Of a stretch of 64,000 nucleotides of DNA, positions 44,252 to 53,708 are shown piece by piece. Source of the stretch: an uncultured Spirochaetales bacterium (GTDB lineage Bacteria; Spirochaetota; Spirochaetia; Sphaerochaetales; Sphaerochaetaceae); NCBI GenBank assembly GCA_949293595.1, contig CASFDW010000002.1:310001-374000 (forward strand), given 5' to 3'. The position numbers and the translations under genes are program-made. Position 1 is the stretch's first letter. Each line of letters starts with the position of its first letter. Below the pieces are notes generated by a model. It was not told the DNA's origin. It did not search any database and worked only from the letters and a program-made list of their open reading frames with translations.

Positions 44252-47200
44252 ATGGCAGACAAGAAAATGGTTACAATCGACGGGAACACCGCTGCGGCGC
44301 ATATAGCATATGCTTTCAGCGACGTTGCCGCCATCTACCCGATCACTCCGTCTTCCCCGATGGGAGAGTATGCGGAGCAGTGGTCCTCGACCGGACGTGA
44401 GAACCTCTGGGGAAAGAAGGTGGACATCATGGAGATGCAGTCCGAGGCAGGTGCGGCAGGTGCGGTGCACGGAGCTCTTGCGGCCGGTGCACTCACAACC
44501 ACGTTCACAGCTTCCCAGGGCCTTTTGCTCATGATTCCGAACATGTACAAGATTGCCGGAGAGATGATTCCCACGGTCTTCCATGTTTCCGCAAGAAGCC
44601 TCGCGGCCCAGTCCCTTTCAATTTTCGGAGACCACTCCGACGTCATGGCATGTAGGAACACCGGTTTCGCCATGACATGTGCCTCCAGCATCCAGGAAAC
44701 GATGGACATCGCTCTTGTTGCACATCTTGCAACACTCGAGTCCCAGGTTCCTTTCCTCAATTTCTTCGACGGTTTCAGAACATCGCATGAGATCCAGAAG
44801 GTGGAGGAGATTTCCTACGACGACATAAAGACCCTCGTCGACGAGAAGTATATCGAGCGCTTCAGGAACAGGGCCCAGCGCCCCGAGCATCCGAAGACAA
44901 AGGTTGCCGCCCAGAACGAGGACGTTTACTTCCAGGGCAGGGAGACCGTCAACAAGTATTATGATGCGGTTCCCGCGATTGTCCAGAAGTACATGGACAA
45001 GGTTGCCGCCCTCACCGGAAGGCAGTATCATCTCTTCGACTATGTCGGAGCTCCCGATGCGACTGACGTCGTGGTGGTCATGGGGTCTGCGGCCGACACA
45101 TTCGAATGGGTTGTCGACTATATCAACGCCAAGGGCGGAAAGGTCGGTCTTGTCAAGGTAAGGCTTTACAGGCCGTTCAGCGCAAAGGATCTCGTCGCAG
45201 CCCTCCCGAAGACCGTTGAGAAGATTGCGGTCCTCGACAGGACCAAGGAGCCCGGAGCCATCGGAGATCCGCTCTATCTCGATGTCGTTGCAGCCCTCGA
45301 TCTCGAAGGAAGGAGGGGAATCAAGGTCATTGGCGGACGCTATGGTCTTTCCTCGAAGGATTTCACACCGACACATGCCAAGGCCGTTTACGACTTCCTC
45401 GCATCCAAGGATGCGTTCCACAACTTCACTGTCGGCATCAACGACGATGTGACGCACAGGAGCATTCCTGTCGGGGCACCGATCGACGTTACTCCGAAGG
45501 GGGTTGTTTCCTGCATGTTCTGGGGACTCGGTTCCGACGGAACGGTAGGCGCGAACAAGAACTCCATCAAGATCATCGGAGACAACACGGACCAGAACGC
45601 ACAGGCATATTTCGCATACGACTCCAAGAAGAGCGGCGGAATCACGATCAGCCACCTCAGGTTTGGAAAGGGCAAGCTCGACATGCCTTGGCTCATCGAC
45701 CATGCCGACTTTGTCGCATGCCATAACCCGGCATACATCGGAAGATACGACATGCTCTCGGCCCTCAAGCCGAACGGTGTGTTCCTTCTCAACTCCCAGA
45801 TTCCTTCCGACCAGGTTTTCGAGCACCTTACCAAGAAGGAACAGGAGCAGATCATCAACAAGCATATCCGCTTCTACAACATCAACGCACTCGAGATCGC
45901 ACAGAAGGCAGGACTCGGCAACAGGATCAACACCGTCATGCAGGCCGCTTTCTTCAAGATCAGTGCCATCCTGCCCGAGGATGAGGCCATCGCCTTGATC
46001 AAGAAGTACATCAAGAAGACATTCCTCAAGAAGGGCGAGGATGTCGTCAACAAGAACTGGGCGGCCGTCGACGGCGCTTCTGCGGCTCTCGTCGAGGTCA
46101 AGGTTCCCGAAAAGATCACCAAGAGCTACGAACCGAAGAGGCTCATTCCCGAGGATGCCGACGATTTCACAAAGAACATCATCGAGCCGATCATGCATCA
46201 GCAGGGCAACGGAATCCCCGTATCCCACATGTCCTTCGACGGAACCCTCCCGACCGGAACGGCAAAGCTCGAGAAGAGGGGTGTTGCCGCATTCGTTCCA
46301 CATTGGGACAGCTCCAAGTGCATCCAGTGCAACCAGTGCGTACAGTCCTGTCCTCATGCCGCCATCAGGGCAAAGCAGATCCTTCCTGCCGACCTCAAGG
46401 ATGCTCCGAGCACATTCCACGTGATCAAGAGCAACACCAAGAACGACAGGGATCTCCAGTTCAAGATCCAGGTCTATCCCGAGGACTGCCAGGGATGCGG
46501 AGTATGTATTGAAGCTTGTCCTGCAAAGGAAAAGGCGCTTTCTCTGAGCCCGATCCAGACGGAAAGGGATCTTGGGGAGACGGTGAACTCCGAATTCTTC
46601 GAAGCACTCACATACGACAATCTCGACGGGCTCAACATGTCCACCGTCAAGGGCCTCCAGTTCAAGCAGCCTCTGTTCGAATTCAGCGGCGCATGCGCCG
46701 GCTGTGGTGAGACACCGTATGTCAAGATGCTCAGCCAGATCTGTGGAGAAAGGGCGGTCATCGCGAACGCAACCGGATGTTCCTCCATATACAGCGGAAC
46801 CTTCCCGACGATCCCGTACACGAAGAGGGCCGACGGAAGAGGTCCGGCATGGGGCAACTCGCTCTTCGAGGATAACGCCGAGTATGGTCTTGGAATGAGG
46901 CTTGCAGTCGATTCCAACAGGAACCTTCTCAAGATCAAGGCCGACGATCTCATCGCCAAGGGATGCTCTGCAGAGCTCAAGGCTGCCATAGAGAAGTGCT
47001 ACGGTCTCTGGGACAGCGATGGCGAGGATGCAATACAGGCCCAGAAGGAAGTCCAGGCCGTTCTTGCGAAGGAAAAGGAAACAGCTGAGAACGCCGCTTC
47101 CCTCGCAAAGGTCAAGGAGCTCCAGGATTACTTCACCGACAAGGCGGTCATCATCATCGGTGGTGACGGATGGGCATATGATATCGGATACGGCGGTGTC

Positions 47201-47791
47201 GACCATGTTGTTGCCTCCGGCAAGAATGTGACGATCCTCGTACTTGATACCGAGGTCTACTCCAACACCGGTGGACAGGCTTCCAAGTCGACCCCGATTG
47301 CGGCGGTCGCCAAATTCGCCAATGCCGGAAAGCAGGTTGGAAAGAAGAACATGGGCTTCATGTGCATGAGCTACGGTCATGTTTATGTCGCATCCTGTGC
47401 CCTCGGTTACAACAGGCAGCAGGCTCAGAAGTGCCTCCAGGAAGCTGTTGCATACAAGGGACCGTCGATCGTGTTCTGCTATGCACCGTGTATCAACCAT
47501 GGTATCAATATGAGATACTCGCAGGTTGAGGCCAAGAAGGCTGTCGAAGCGGGCTACTGGCCGCTCTACCGCTTCAATCCGAACGGAGAGGAAGGCAAGA
47601 AGTTCACTTGGGAGACCAAGCCGGCCACAGCCGATTACGAGACGTTCATCAAGGGAGAAGTCAGGTACTCATCCCTTTACAAGACCAACCCCGAGCATGC
47701 GGACGAGCTCTTTGCGAAGGCTGCGGAAGATGCGAAGGAGCGCCTTGCATTCTACGAGAGATGTGGACAGGTCATGGGAGAGATTCTCTGA
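44252..47791 (+). CDS. nifJ: Pyruvate:ferredoxin (flavodoxin) oxidoreductase
   Basis: A 1179-residue single-chain PFOR that converts pyruvate and CoA to acetyl-CoA, CO2 and reduced ferredoxin. The N-terminal domain opens with IDGNTAAAHIAYAFSDVAAIYPITPSSPMG written here only in part (ITPSSPMGEYAEQW). Two [4Fe-4S] ferredoxin motifs are CIQCNQCVQSCP and CQGCGVCIEACP (residues 690-755). A third set of Cys lies in CAGCGETPYVKML, and the TPP site is IGGDGWAYDIGYGG with DTEVYSNTGGQASKSTP. The codon choice is strongly biased, as in highly expressed genes. It is the main pyruvate outlet and links to ferredoxin-type glutamate synthase. Confidence 0.97.
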   Translation: MADKKMVTIDGNTAAAHIAYAFSDVAAIYPITPSSPMGEYAEQWSSTGRENLWGKKVDIMEMQSEAGAAGAVHGALAAGALTTTFTASQGLLLMIPNMYKIAGEMIPTVFHVSARSLAAQSLSIFGDHSDVMACRNTGFAMTCASSIQETMDIALVAHLATLESQVPFLNFFDGFRTSHEIQKVEEISYDDIKTLVDEKYIERFRNRAQRPEHPKTKVAAQNEDVYFQGRETVNKYYDAVPAIVQKYMDKVAALTGRQYHLFDYVGAPDATDVVVVMGSAADTFEWVVDYINAKGGKVGLVKVRLYRPFSAKDLVAALPKTVEKIAVLDRTKEPGAIGDPLYLDVVAALDLEGRRGIKVIGGRYGLSSKDFTPTHAKAVYDFLASKDAFHNFTVGINDDVTHRSIPVGAPIDVTPKGVVSCMFWGLGSDGTVGANKNSIKIIGDNTDQNAQAYFAYDSKKSGGITISHLRFGKGKLDMPWLIDHADFVACHNPAYIGRYDMLSALKPNGVFLLNSQIPSDQVFEHLTKKEQEQIINKHIRFYNINALEIAQKAGLGNRINTVMQAAFFKISAILPEDEAIALIKKYIKKTFLKKGEDVVNKNWAAVDGASAALVEVKVPEKITKSYEPKRLIPEDADDFTKNIIEPIMHQQGNGIPVSHMSFDGTLPTGTAKLEKRGVAAFVPHWDSSKCIQCNQCVQSCPHAAIRAKQILPADLKDAPSTFHVIKSNTKNDRDLQFKIQVYPEDCQGCGVCIEACPAKEKALSLSPIQTERDLGETVNSEFFEALTYDNLDGLNMSTVKGLQFKQPLFEFSGACAGCGETPYVKMLSQICGERAVIANATGCSSIYSGTFPTIPYTKRADGRGPAWGNSLFEDNAEYGLGMRLAVDSNRNLLKIKADDLIAKGCSAELKAAIEKCYGLWDSDGEDAIQAQKEVQAVLAKEKETAENAASLAKVKELQDYFTDKAVIIIGGDGWAYDIGYGGVDHVVASGKNVTILVLDTEVYSNTGGQASKSTPIAAVAKFANAGKQVGKKNMGFMCMSYGHVYVASCALGYNRQQAQKCLQEAVAYKGPSIVFCYAPCINHGINMRYSQVEAKKAVEAGYWPLYRFNPNGEEGKKFTWETKPATADYETFIKGEVRYSSLYKTNPEHADELFAKAAEDAKERLAFYERCGQVMGEIL

Positions 47792-47810
47792 CCGGCACAT
47801 CCGGAAAACG

Positions 47811-47841
47811 ATGGGGGACGGAAACGTCCTCCATTTTTTTT
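47811..47841 (+). terminator. Terminator of the PFOR gene
   Basis: A 10-bp stem ATGGGGGACG/CGTCCTCCAT with one wobble and a GAAA tetraloop, followed by eight T. Confidence 0.9.
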
Positions 47842-47910
47842 GTGATTGGACAGGGGCATGCCTCATGCCGGAAAAGCATTATTCTGCTAACATGTGGGTA
47901 AGGAGACAAT

Positions 47911-48753
47911 ATGGGGACATGCGTTATCGACGTCGGAGGAGGGATGCGTTCATGCTACGGTGCAGGTATCTTCGACCGTTTTCTGGAGGATGGAATCTCC
48001 TTTGACCATGGTCTTGGTGTTTCAGCCGGTGCCTCCAACATCGCCACGTTTCTTGCCGGACAGAAGAGGAGGATGCTGCGTTTTTATTCAGTGTATCCCA
48101 ACAGGAAGGAATACATGGGCCTGATGCAGTATTTGAGAAAAGGAAGTTTCATGAACATGGAATACATCTTCAGAACGCTTCCTTCCGCAGACGGTGAGGA
48201 TCCTTTCGATCTGGCGGCGTTCGAGGCCAGCCGGTGTGGATTCTCTTGTGTCGCTACCGACGCCATGACCGGATGTCCGGTTTATTTCGACAAGCACGAT
48301 CTCCTCTCACTCCCTTTCGGATCCGTGCTCGCGGCATCTTCCAGCCTTCCTGTCATAAACCGTCCGACATTCATCGGAGGCACCGCATATTATGATGGAG
48401 GGTTTTCGGATCCCATTCCTTATGAGAAGGCGTTTGCAATGGGGTTCGACAAGGTTTTGGTGATCCTCACCCGTCCAAAGGATTATCTCCGCAAGCCGGA
48501 GAAGGACAGAAGATTCTCGAAGATGCTTTCAAGAAAGTACCCCATGGCCGGCAAGGCCCTTGGAATGAGGGCTGCCACATACAACAGCCAGCTTGAAGGA
48601 ATGAAGAAGTACGAGAAGGAGGGAGCCCTGTTCGTCCTTGCTCCGGACGACACCTGCGGCGTGACGACGTTGAAGCATGGAGCAAGGGATGTGGACAGGC
48701 TGTACTGGAAAGGCTATCACGATGCGGAGGCATGCTACGGTTTTCTGAGGTGA
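47911..48753 (+). CDS. Patatin-like phospholipase (YjjU-type)
   Basis: A 280-residue lipid acyl hydrolase. The oxyanion loop is DVGGGMRSCYGAGIFD (residues 7-22), the nucleophile Ser is in LGVSAGASN, and the dyad Asp is in AYYDGGFSDPIPY. There is no signal peptide. It probably acts on membrane phospholipids from the cytoplasmic side. The ATG follows AAGGAGACAAT. Its stop lies inside the U-tract of a terminator-like hairpin that reads on the opposite strand. Confidence 0.92.
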   Translation: MGTCVIDVGGGMRSCYGAGIFDRFLEDGISFDHGLGVSAGASNIATFLAGQKRRMLRFYSVYPNRKEYMGLMQYLRKGSFMNMEYIFRTLPSADGEDPFDLAAFEASRCGFSCVATDAMTGCPVYFDKHDLLSLPFGSVLAASSSLPVINRPTFIGGTAYYDGGFSDPIPYEKAFAMGFDKVLVILTRPKDYLRKPEKDRRFSKMLSRKYPMAGKALGMRAATYNSQLEGMKKYEKEGALFVLAPDDTCGVTTLKHGARDVDRLYWKGYHDAEACYGFLR

Positions 48754-48784
48754 AAAAAAGAGCTACCTGTTTTAGGGGTAGCTC
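48753..48784 (-). terminator. Minus-strand intrinsic terminator without an assigned gene
   Basis: On the minus strand an 8-bp stem GAGCTACC/GGTAGCTC is followed by seven T; on the plus strand there is no U-tract. The nearest minus gene (49022-49984) already has its own terminator at 48953-48987, so this may end a separate small transcript from about 48790-48850. Confidence 0.6.
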
Positions 48785-48952
48785 AGCAAAGGGGGTGTGA
48801 TTGGAACTTCAACCACAACTACAGGATATCAGTAAATATAGAATAATACAAATAAATTTTTTCAAATTGTTAAAAAAAATCTTTTCAGTGTAATCAAATA
48901 GCATGGCAAAACAGTCTATTTGAAAAAAATTATTACTAGTTTATTTGATATG

Positions 48953-48987
48953 AAAAACCCCGAAACAGAACGTGATTCGGGGTTTTT
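48953..48987. terminator. Bidirectional terminator between patatin and WYL genes
   Basis: Stem CCCCGAA/TTCGGGG (48958-48964 with 48976-48982), flanked by five A on the left and five T on the right, so it works on both strands. It is 34 bases past the stop of the WYL regulator. Confidence 0.8.
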
Positions 48988-49021
48988 CCCAAAGAACATA
49001 ATTTTCTGGCAATATATATCA

Positions 49022-49984
49022 TCATCTGTACATCGATATTATTGATTCCAGGTATTTCAGCATTTTCTTCTTATAACTTTCCGGGCTGATGATCTGCACG
49101 CTTGTCCCGGATTGGATTATCCTGAGCATGAGCTCTATGGAGTTCTCAGCCTCAAAAGAGCATATCAGCTCTCCGTTGCCGTTCTTCTTGAGCTCGGGCT
49201 TGCCGTGTATGATCGTGGAGAAGCTGTTGAGTGCCGACTTCTCCTTCAGCTTGAGCGTGAGCGGTATCATGTCTATCGCATCATAGCTGTCTTTCTCCGG
49301 ACTTTTCCGGAATGGTTTCAGGTTGTCAGGTATGGTGTAGGTCTCGTCGAGCATCATTGCGTCGGTGATCGTGGAGATGTCTATGGTCACTATGTCCATC
49401 GTGTGCCTCAGCCTTCCAGTCACCGTGATGGGCTTCCTTTCCGTCGCATCATCCTTGAATCCGATGAAGTAGGGGGCTATCTCGATTTCCTCGACGCCCT
49501 GTCCCGTAGTGGTTATCCTTGCTATGTGTCCGCTGACCCAGCAGTCTATCAGCACCTCCAGGATCTTGTTGTATTTGCTGCTCATGCCACGGTTCTTCTG
49601 AAGCCTTTCGTCGATCTTGTCTGCAAGCTCGAATATGTTTTCGCTCACCTTGGGAGCATAGGAGCGCATGTTCATTGCCAGCTTCCTGAGGCCGGAAGCC
49701 AGATGGGGATTCTGTATGTCCATTGACGAGGCAAGCATCTCCGCACTCATGTTGAACGCAAGGGATTCGTAGACGCTCAGCGCCTCGGCCTCCTCGTCCT
49801 CCTTCACCTTGATCTTTATGAGATTGTTGTCCTCGTAGAGATCGATCTTTTTCGACAGGTCTTCCACATATCTTGAGATGGTGGATCTGTGGACTCCCAG
49901 CCTCCGGGCGATTTCAGCCCTTCTTAAGCCTTCCGGGTGGCTTCTAAGAAGCAGTTCCAGCTGTGCGACCCTTTCTCCTTTCAT
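49022..49984 (-). CDS. HTH-WYL domain transcriptional regulator
   Basis: A 320-residue regulator. The first 50 residues form an HTH_11-type winged helix (EGLRRAEIARRLGVHRSTIS). Residues 130-310 form the WYL-type effector region (IARITTTGQGVEEIEIAPYF, then a WCX-like tail). WYL proteins sense small ligands or nucleic acid and often control repair or defence genes. The ATG at 49984 has an AGGAG site 7 nt up. It is divergent from slyX, and no target site is evident. Confidence 0.82.
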   Translation of the reverse strand: MKGERVAQLELLLRSHPEGLRRAEIARRLGVHRSTISRYVEDLSKKIDLYEDNNLIKIKVKEDEEAEALSVYESLAFNMSAEMLASSMDIQNPHLASGLRKLAMNMRSYAPKVSENIFELADKIDERLQKNRGMSSKYNKILEVLIDCWVSGHIARITTTGQGVEEIEIAPYFIGFKDDATERKPITVTGRLRHTMDIVTIDISTITDAMMLDETYTIPDNLKPFRKSPEKDSYDAIDMIPLTLKLKEKSALNSFSTIIHGKPELKKNGNGELICSFEAENSIELMLRIIQSGTSVQIISPESYKKKMLKYLESIISMYR

Positions 49985-50123
49985 TGCTATACTCCTGTTA
50001 AAAGAATAACAGATAAAATTGCAACCGTATAGAAAATTTGTTGCATTTTGTTTCATGAACCGGTTGAAAAATCGTTTTTGCAACAATCATGAGATTCTCC
50101 GCACAACTCTTTCGATATTGAGG

Positions 50124-50159
50124 TTGATAAACGCCGGACATTGGCGGATAATCCAAACC
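50124..50159 (+). promoter_or_regulatory. Leaderless promoter of slyX
   Basis: TTGATA (50124-50129), exact 17-nt spacer, GATAAT (50147-50152), then 7 nt to the ATG at 50160. No Shine-Dalgarno is present. Confidence 0.65.
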
Positions 50160-50360
50160 ATGAATGAAGAATTGGACAGGCTGGAGATCAAGATCAGCTA
50201 TCTGGAGGCGCAGAATGCGGAATTGAACGAAGTAGTCGTTTCCCAGGCCAGGGATATGGCCCTGCTTGAAAAGAAAATCGAGCTGCTTGAAAAGAAGCTC
50301 GAGGATCTGATAGAGGAAAGCGGGAGCGACAGGCCGAGCCGGAAGCCCCCGCACTATTGA
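50160..50360 (+). CDS. slyX: SlyX family protein
   Basis: A 66-residue, almost entirely coiled-coil protein (LEIKISYLEAQNAELNEVV, then LEKKIELLEKKLEDLIEE) ending in the family's characteristic PPHY. Its function is not established. I use the ATG at 50160, which fits a leaderless promoter and the family's length. Its stop abuts that of the converging thioesterase gene. Confidence 0.8.
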   Translation: MNEELDRLEIKISYLEAQNAELNEVVVSQARDMALLEKKIELLEKKLEDLIEESGSDRPSRKPPHY

Positions 50361-51158
50361 TCATTTCCTTATCCAGGACGAGCATGCCTCGAAAATGGGC
50401 GTGTCCTCCTTTCCTTCCTCCCTGCGCATGATCCTGTGAGCCAGAGAGGCCCTGCTGCCGGTCTTTTCCGTGAACGCCGTCTCCACATAGATGCTGTCAT
50501 GGGCGAATGTCTGACTGAGCCACGCCACATCCACCATCTCGGGTCTGAAGGAATTCAGAAAATCCTCCGGCATTCCGGAAATCATCCAGCGTATGTATAC
50601 GACGTTGTTGATATGTCTGTTGTAGTCTATGTCGTAGTATTCGGGCCTGGGATATGAGTCCGGAAGTTTTTCGATGATGTCCGTGCTTCCGAACCGCGCA
50701 ATCTTGCCGATGTCCGGATCGACGAAGAATTTATCCTTGTCGGGTAGTCCTATCCTCTTGTCGATCTCGCCGGGACGCACAGGACGTTTTCTTTCCAGAT
50801 CCATCACCACCCAGTGTGTCATCGCCTCGAAAACCTTCCTTCCGTCCCTTGTCCGTGCCTCCACGACCCTGGGACAGTAGAGGTGGAAGCCGGCCTGAGG
50901 CCAGGTTGTGACCTCGATTTCGTCCCCCCATCCCGGAATGTCTCCAAATGTGATCCTGTTACGTACGATCACCCATGTCTTCTTTTCGTTGTTCATGAGG
51001 TCCACTATTGATACACCACGCTGTGCGGCGTGCAGTCCTCCGACCTCCTGGCATACCGAAAAGAAAAAAGGCACCGCGGCCCTGTAGAACCTGTCCGTAT
51101 CGCTTGCACGCACCTCTATGACGTCGTGCGCCGTATTGTCTTCCTCAATCCTCAGCAT
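50361..51158 (-). CDS. Acyl-ACP thioesterase (FatA/FatB-type)
   Basis: A 265-residue double hot-dog enzyme releasing fatty acids from acyl carrier protein. The second hot-dog has the catalytic block YDIDYNRHINNVVYIRWM (Asn/His), and the first carries RITFGDIPGWGDEIEVTTWP. There is no plant transit peptide. The role may be supply of free fatty acids for envelope lipids (inference). It is the last gene of the dnaE operon, overlapping rsmD by 14 bases. Confidence 0.9.
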   Translation of the reverse strand: MLRIEEDNTAHDVIEVRASDTDRFYRAAVPFFFSVCQEVGGLHAAQRGVSIVDLMNNEKKTWVIVRNRITFGDIPGWGDEIEVTTWPQAGFHLYCPRVVEARTRDGRKVFEAMTHWVVMDLERKRPVRPGEIDKRIGLPDKDKFFVDPDIGKIARFGSTDIIEKLPDSYPRPEYYDIDYNRHINNVVYIRWMISGMPEDFLNSFRPEMVDVAWLSQTFAHDSIYVETAFTEKTGSRASLAHRIMRREEGKEDTPIFEACSSWIRK

Positions 51159-51702
51159 CTTCTTCCTCCGTGCACCTGTAGAACCTGAGCATGCTGCGCC
51201 CGTATTTCCTCTCGTCCTTGAAAAGAAGTGATCCGATCCTTTCCGGCCAGAGCTTCCTTTCCTCCTCTGGATAATGGATGATGAAAAGGCCTCCCGGCTC
51301 CACCAGGTGTCTGTCTTCTATCTTCCGTGCGAGCCCCACCTTGTCCTCCATGTTGAACGGAGGGTCCGCATATACGATGGAGTAGGAGAGGGCCGAGGTG
51401 AGGATGAATCTTCCGACATCCATCATGAACAGCTTCTTGTCCTCGCTCACGAACGAGAGGTTCTTCTCGATCACCGGTTTTTTCTGCCGGTCCATCTCGA
51501 CCAGATGTATTGGCTCCGCACCCCTGCTGGCAGCCTCTATCGCGACACATCCGCTTCCTGAGAAAAGATCCAGGAAGGAACAGCCTTCGAGATCCCCCAG
51601 GATCGAAAAGAGGGATTCCCTCATCCTGTCCATCGCCGGGCGGATCTCACCCGGGGGACATGCGACGTTCCGTCTTACGTATTTGCCACCTGTTATCCTC
51701 AT
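51145..51702 (-). CDS. rsmD: 16S rRNA (guanine966-N2)-methyltransferase
   Basis: A 185-residue SAM-dependent methyltransferase. It shows the RsmD opening MRITGGKYVRRNV, the SAM loop FLDLFSGSGCVAIEAASRG and the catalytic VYADPPFN (DPPF). The start at 51702 overlaps the recG stop (ATGA) after AAGGAAGG. A long open frame continues upstream on this strand but is only the shadow of recG. Confidence 0.92.
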   Translation of the reverse strand: MRITGGKYVRRNVACPPGEIRPAMDRMRESLFSILGDLEGCSFLDLFSGSGCVAIEAASRGAEPIHLVEMDRQKKPVIEKNLSFVSEDKKLFMMDVGRFILTSALSYSIVYADPPFNMEDKVGLARKIEDRHLVEPGGLFIIHYPEEERKLWPERIGSLLFKDERKYGRSMLRFYRCTEEEDAED

Positions 51703-53708
51703 TTTCCTTCCTTCTCCGGTTTCCTCAATACGGCGTTCTCCGCCTTCAGAAGCCCTCTGTCCTCGGAGGCGATCCTGTCGGCTTCCGCCTTTGCAAGCCC
51801 GATGAGCTCCTGGTCTGTCACAAGCGAGGCATGCTTCAGCTTCATGAACCCAGACTGCCGTATTCCCGTGATGTCCCCCGGCCCCCTGATGGCAAGATCC
51901 TTTTCCGCTATCAAAAAGCCGTCCGTCGTCATCCTCATCACTCCCAGCCTTTCCTTTCCCTCTTCCGTGAGGTTGTCGGAGAACACCAGGAAGCAGTAGG
52001 ATGGAAGCGTCGATCTTCCGACCCTCCCCCTGAGCTGGTGGAGGGCTGCAAGTCCGAACCGCTCCGAATGCTCTATCACCATGCATGTGGCCTGCGGGAC
52101 GTCTATGCCGACCTCGACCACGCTTGTGGATACAAGGTATTTTATCCTTCCATGCTTGAAATCGTCCAGTATCCTTGTCTTTTCGTCCTCATCCAGCCTT
52201 GAGTGGATCATGGCCGACGGCACGCCAGGGTATATGGTCTTCAGCTCCTCGAACATCTTTGTCACGGGCCTAAGGTCGCTGTCACCGTCCTCCTCGATCC
52301 TGGGATACACGAAGTACGCCTGGTGTGAGCGCTTGAATTCCACATCTATCGCACGGAACATATCCCCGCGCTTTTTCTCGGAGACCAGATAGGTCCTGAC
52401 CGGAATCCTGCCTGCGGGCATTGTCCGTATCGTGGATATCTCCTGATCCGCATAATATGTCAGGGCCAGCGTGCGCGGGATCGGGGTGGCGCTCATCATG
52501 AGTATGTGCGGGTTTCTGCCCTTCTGCTTGAGCGCATCCCTCTGTCCGACCCCGAAACGGTGCTGCTCGTCGATTATCACATACCTCAGGTTCTTGAATC
52601 TGATCTTCCCGGAAAACAGGGCATGCGTTCCGATTGCAAGGTCGGCGTCTCCGTTCTCCAGAGCCTGTTCCAAAAGCGTCCGGTGCCTGTTCTTCACCTC
52701 TCCGGTGAGGAAGCATATCCTTATTCCCATCCTCCCCATCAGCTCGGCAGCCCCGTCCGCATGCTGTCTGGCCAGCAGCTCGGTGGGTGCCATGAAGGCC
52801 ACCTGTCCTCCTTTTGATATCTCGTGCAGGGCGCTTATCCATGCTACGAGGGTCTTCCCGGAGCCGACATCACCCTGCAGGAGACGGGTCATCGGTCTGG
52901 AGGAATCGAGGTCGGCCCTGATTTCATCCAGCACCTTCAGCTGGTCCGCAGTCAGATTGAAGGGAAGGCTTGCCACCAGGGCCTTCTCCTTTTCCGTCAT
53001 CATGGATCGTGTTTCCTTCTGTGGGGTCTTTTTTCTCGATATTCCGAGCTCGAGCATGAAAAGCTCAGTGAAAGCCAATGTCCTTCGTGCGTTCTCCACA
53101 TCCTCCGTTTCCTTTGGAAAATGGAGCAGGTGGTAGGCCCTGTCGTGGTGAAGGAGTCCGTTCCTGTCATACATGTCGGCAGGCAGTTCGTCCGGAATCG
53201 GTGAGAAACCGTCCAGTACCGCCCTGACGATATGCCTCATCTGGTTCTGTTTGAGATTCCCGCACAACGGATATATGGGGATTATCGCACCGAGAAGGAG
53301 CTCCGCCGGGTTCCTCTTGATCTCGAAGGATGCGGTGCTGTAGACCCCTTTGAACCTCTGCACCTTGGCCGTGATGTACCAAAGGCTGCCGATCGGAAGC
53401 ATCTTGTCGAGATAATCTCTGGAAAAACACAGAAGGGACAGGCGGTCGCCGTTCTCATCGGTACATTCGACACGCAGCGTACGTCCGTTTCTGGAGGGAA
53501 AGAACGATTTCCCCGTTACCTCGATCCTGCAGTATATGACCGGATTTTCTGCGTCCGCGTCCGAAAGTCGCCTTTCCGTCCTGCGGTCCTCGTAGGCCCT
53601 GGGTGCAATGTCGAGGATGTCTTTGGCGGAGGTCGCCCCCAACGCCCTCAGATCCTTTTCGACGGCTTTTCCGACCGAGGGAATGTCCGTAAGACGGTTC
53701 ATCGGCAT
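51699..53708 (-). CDS. recG: ATP-dependent DNA helicase RecG
   Basis: A 669-residue helicase that drives fork reversal and branch migration. The N-terminal wedge/OB domain (residues 1-170) is followed by motor motifs LLQGDVGSGKTLVAW (Walker A), MAPTELLARQHA, IIDEQHRFGVGQR (DEQH), MMSATPIPRTLALT, and HSRLDEDEKTR with QLRGRVGRS. The length is close to the usual 690. It overlaps yggT by one base (TGATG) and rsmD by four. Confidence 0.96.
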   Translation of the reverse strand: MPMNRLTDIPSVGKAVEKDLRALGATSAKDILDIAPRAYEDRRTERRLSDADAENPVIYCRIEVTGKSFFPSRNGRTLRVECTDENGDRLSLLCFSRDYLDKMLPIGSLWYITAKVQRFKGVYSTASFEIKRNPAELLLGAIIPIYPLCGNLKQNQMRHIVRAVLDGFSPIPDELPADMYDRNGLLHHDRAYHLLHFPKETEDVENARRTLAFTELFMLELGISRKKTPQKETRSMMTEKEKALVASLPFNLTADQLKVLDEIRADLDSSRPMTRLLQGDVGSGKTLVAWISALHEISKGGQVAFMAPTELLARQHADGAAELMGRMGIRICFLTGEVKNRHRTLLEQALENGDADLAIGTHALFSGKIRFKNLRYVIIDEQHRFGVGQRDALKQKGRNPHILMMSATPIPRTLALTYYADQEISTIRTMPAGRIPVRTYLVSEKKRGDMFRAIDVEFKRSHQAYFVYPRIEEDGDSDLRPVTKMFEELKTIYPGVPSAMIHSRLDEDEKTRILDDFKHGRIKYLVSTSVVEVGIDVPQATCMVIEHSERFGLAALHQLRGRVGRSTLPSYCFLVFSDNLTEEGKERLGVMRMTTDGFLIAEKDLAIRGPGDITGIRQSGFMKLKHASLVTDQELIGLAKAEADRIASEDRGLLKAENAVLRKPEKEGK

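Noticed and set aside
44618-47500. A 960-codon open frame on the minus strand across the PFOR gene
   Set aside because: It is antisense to a fully convincing PFOR. Strong codon bias in that gene empties the opposite frame of stops. The translation shows no family motifs.
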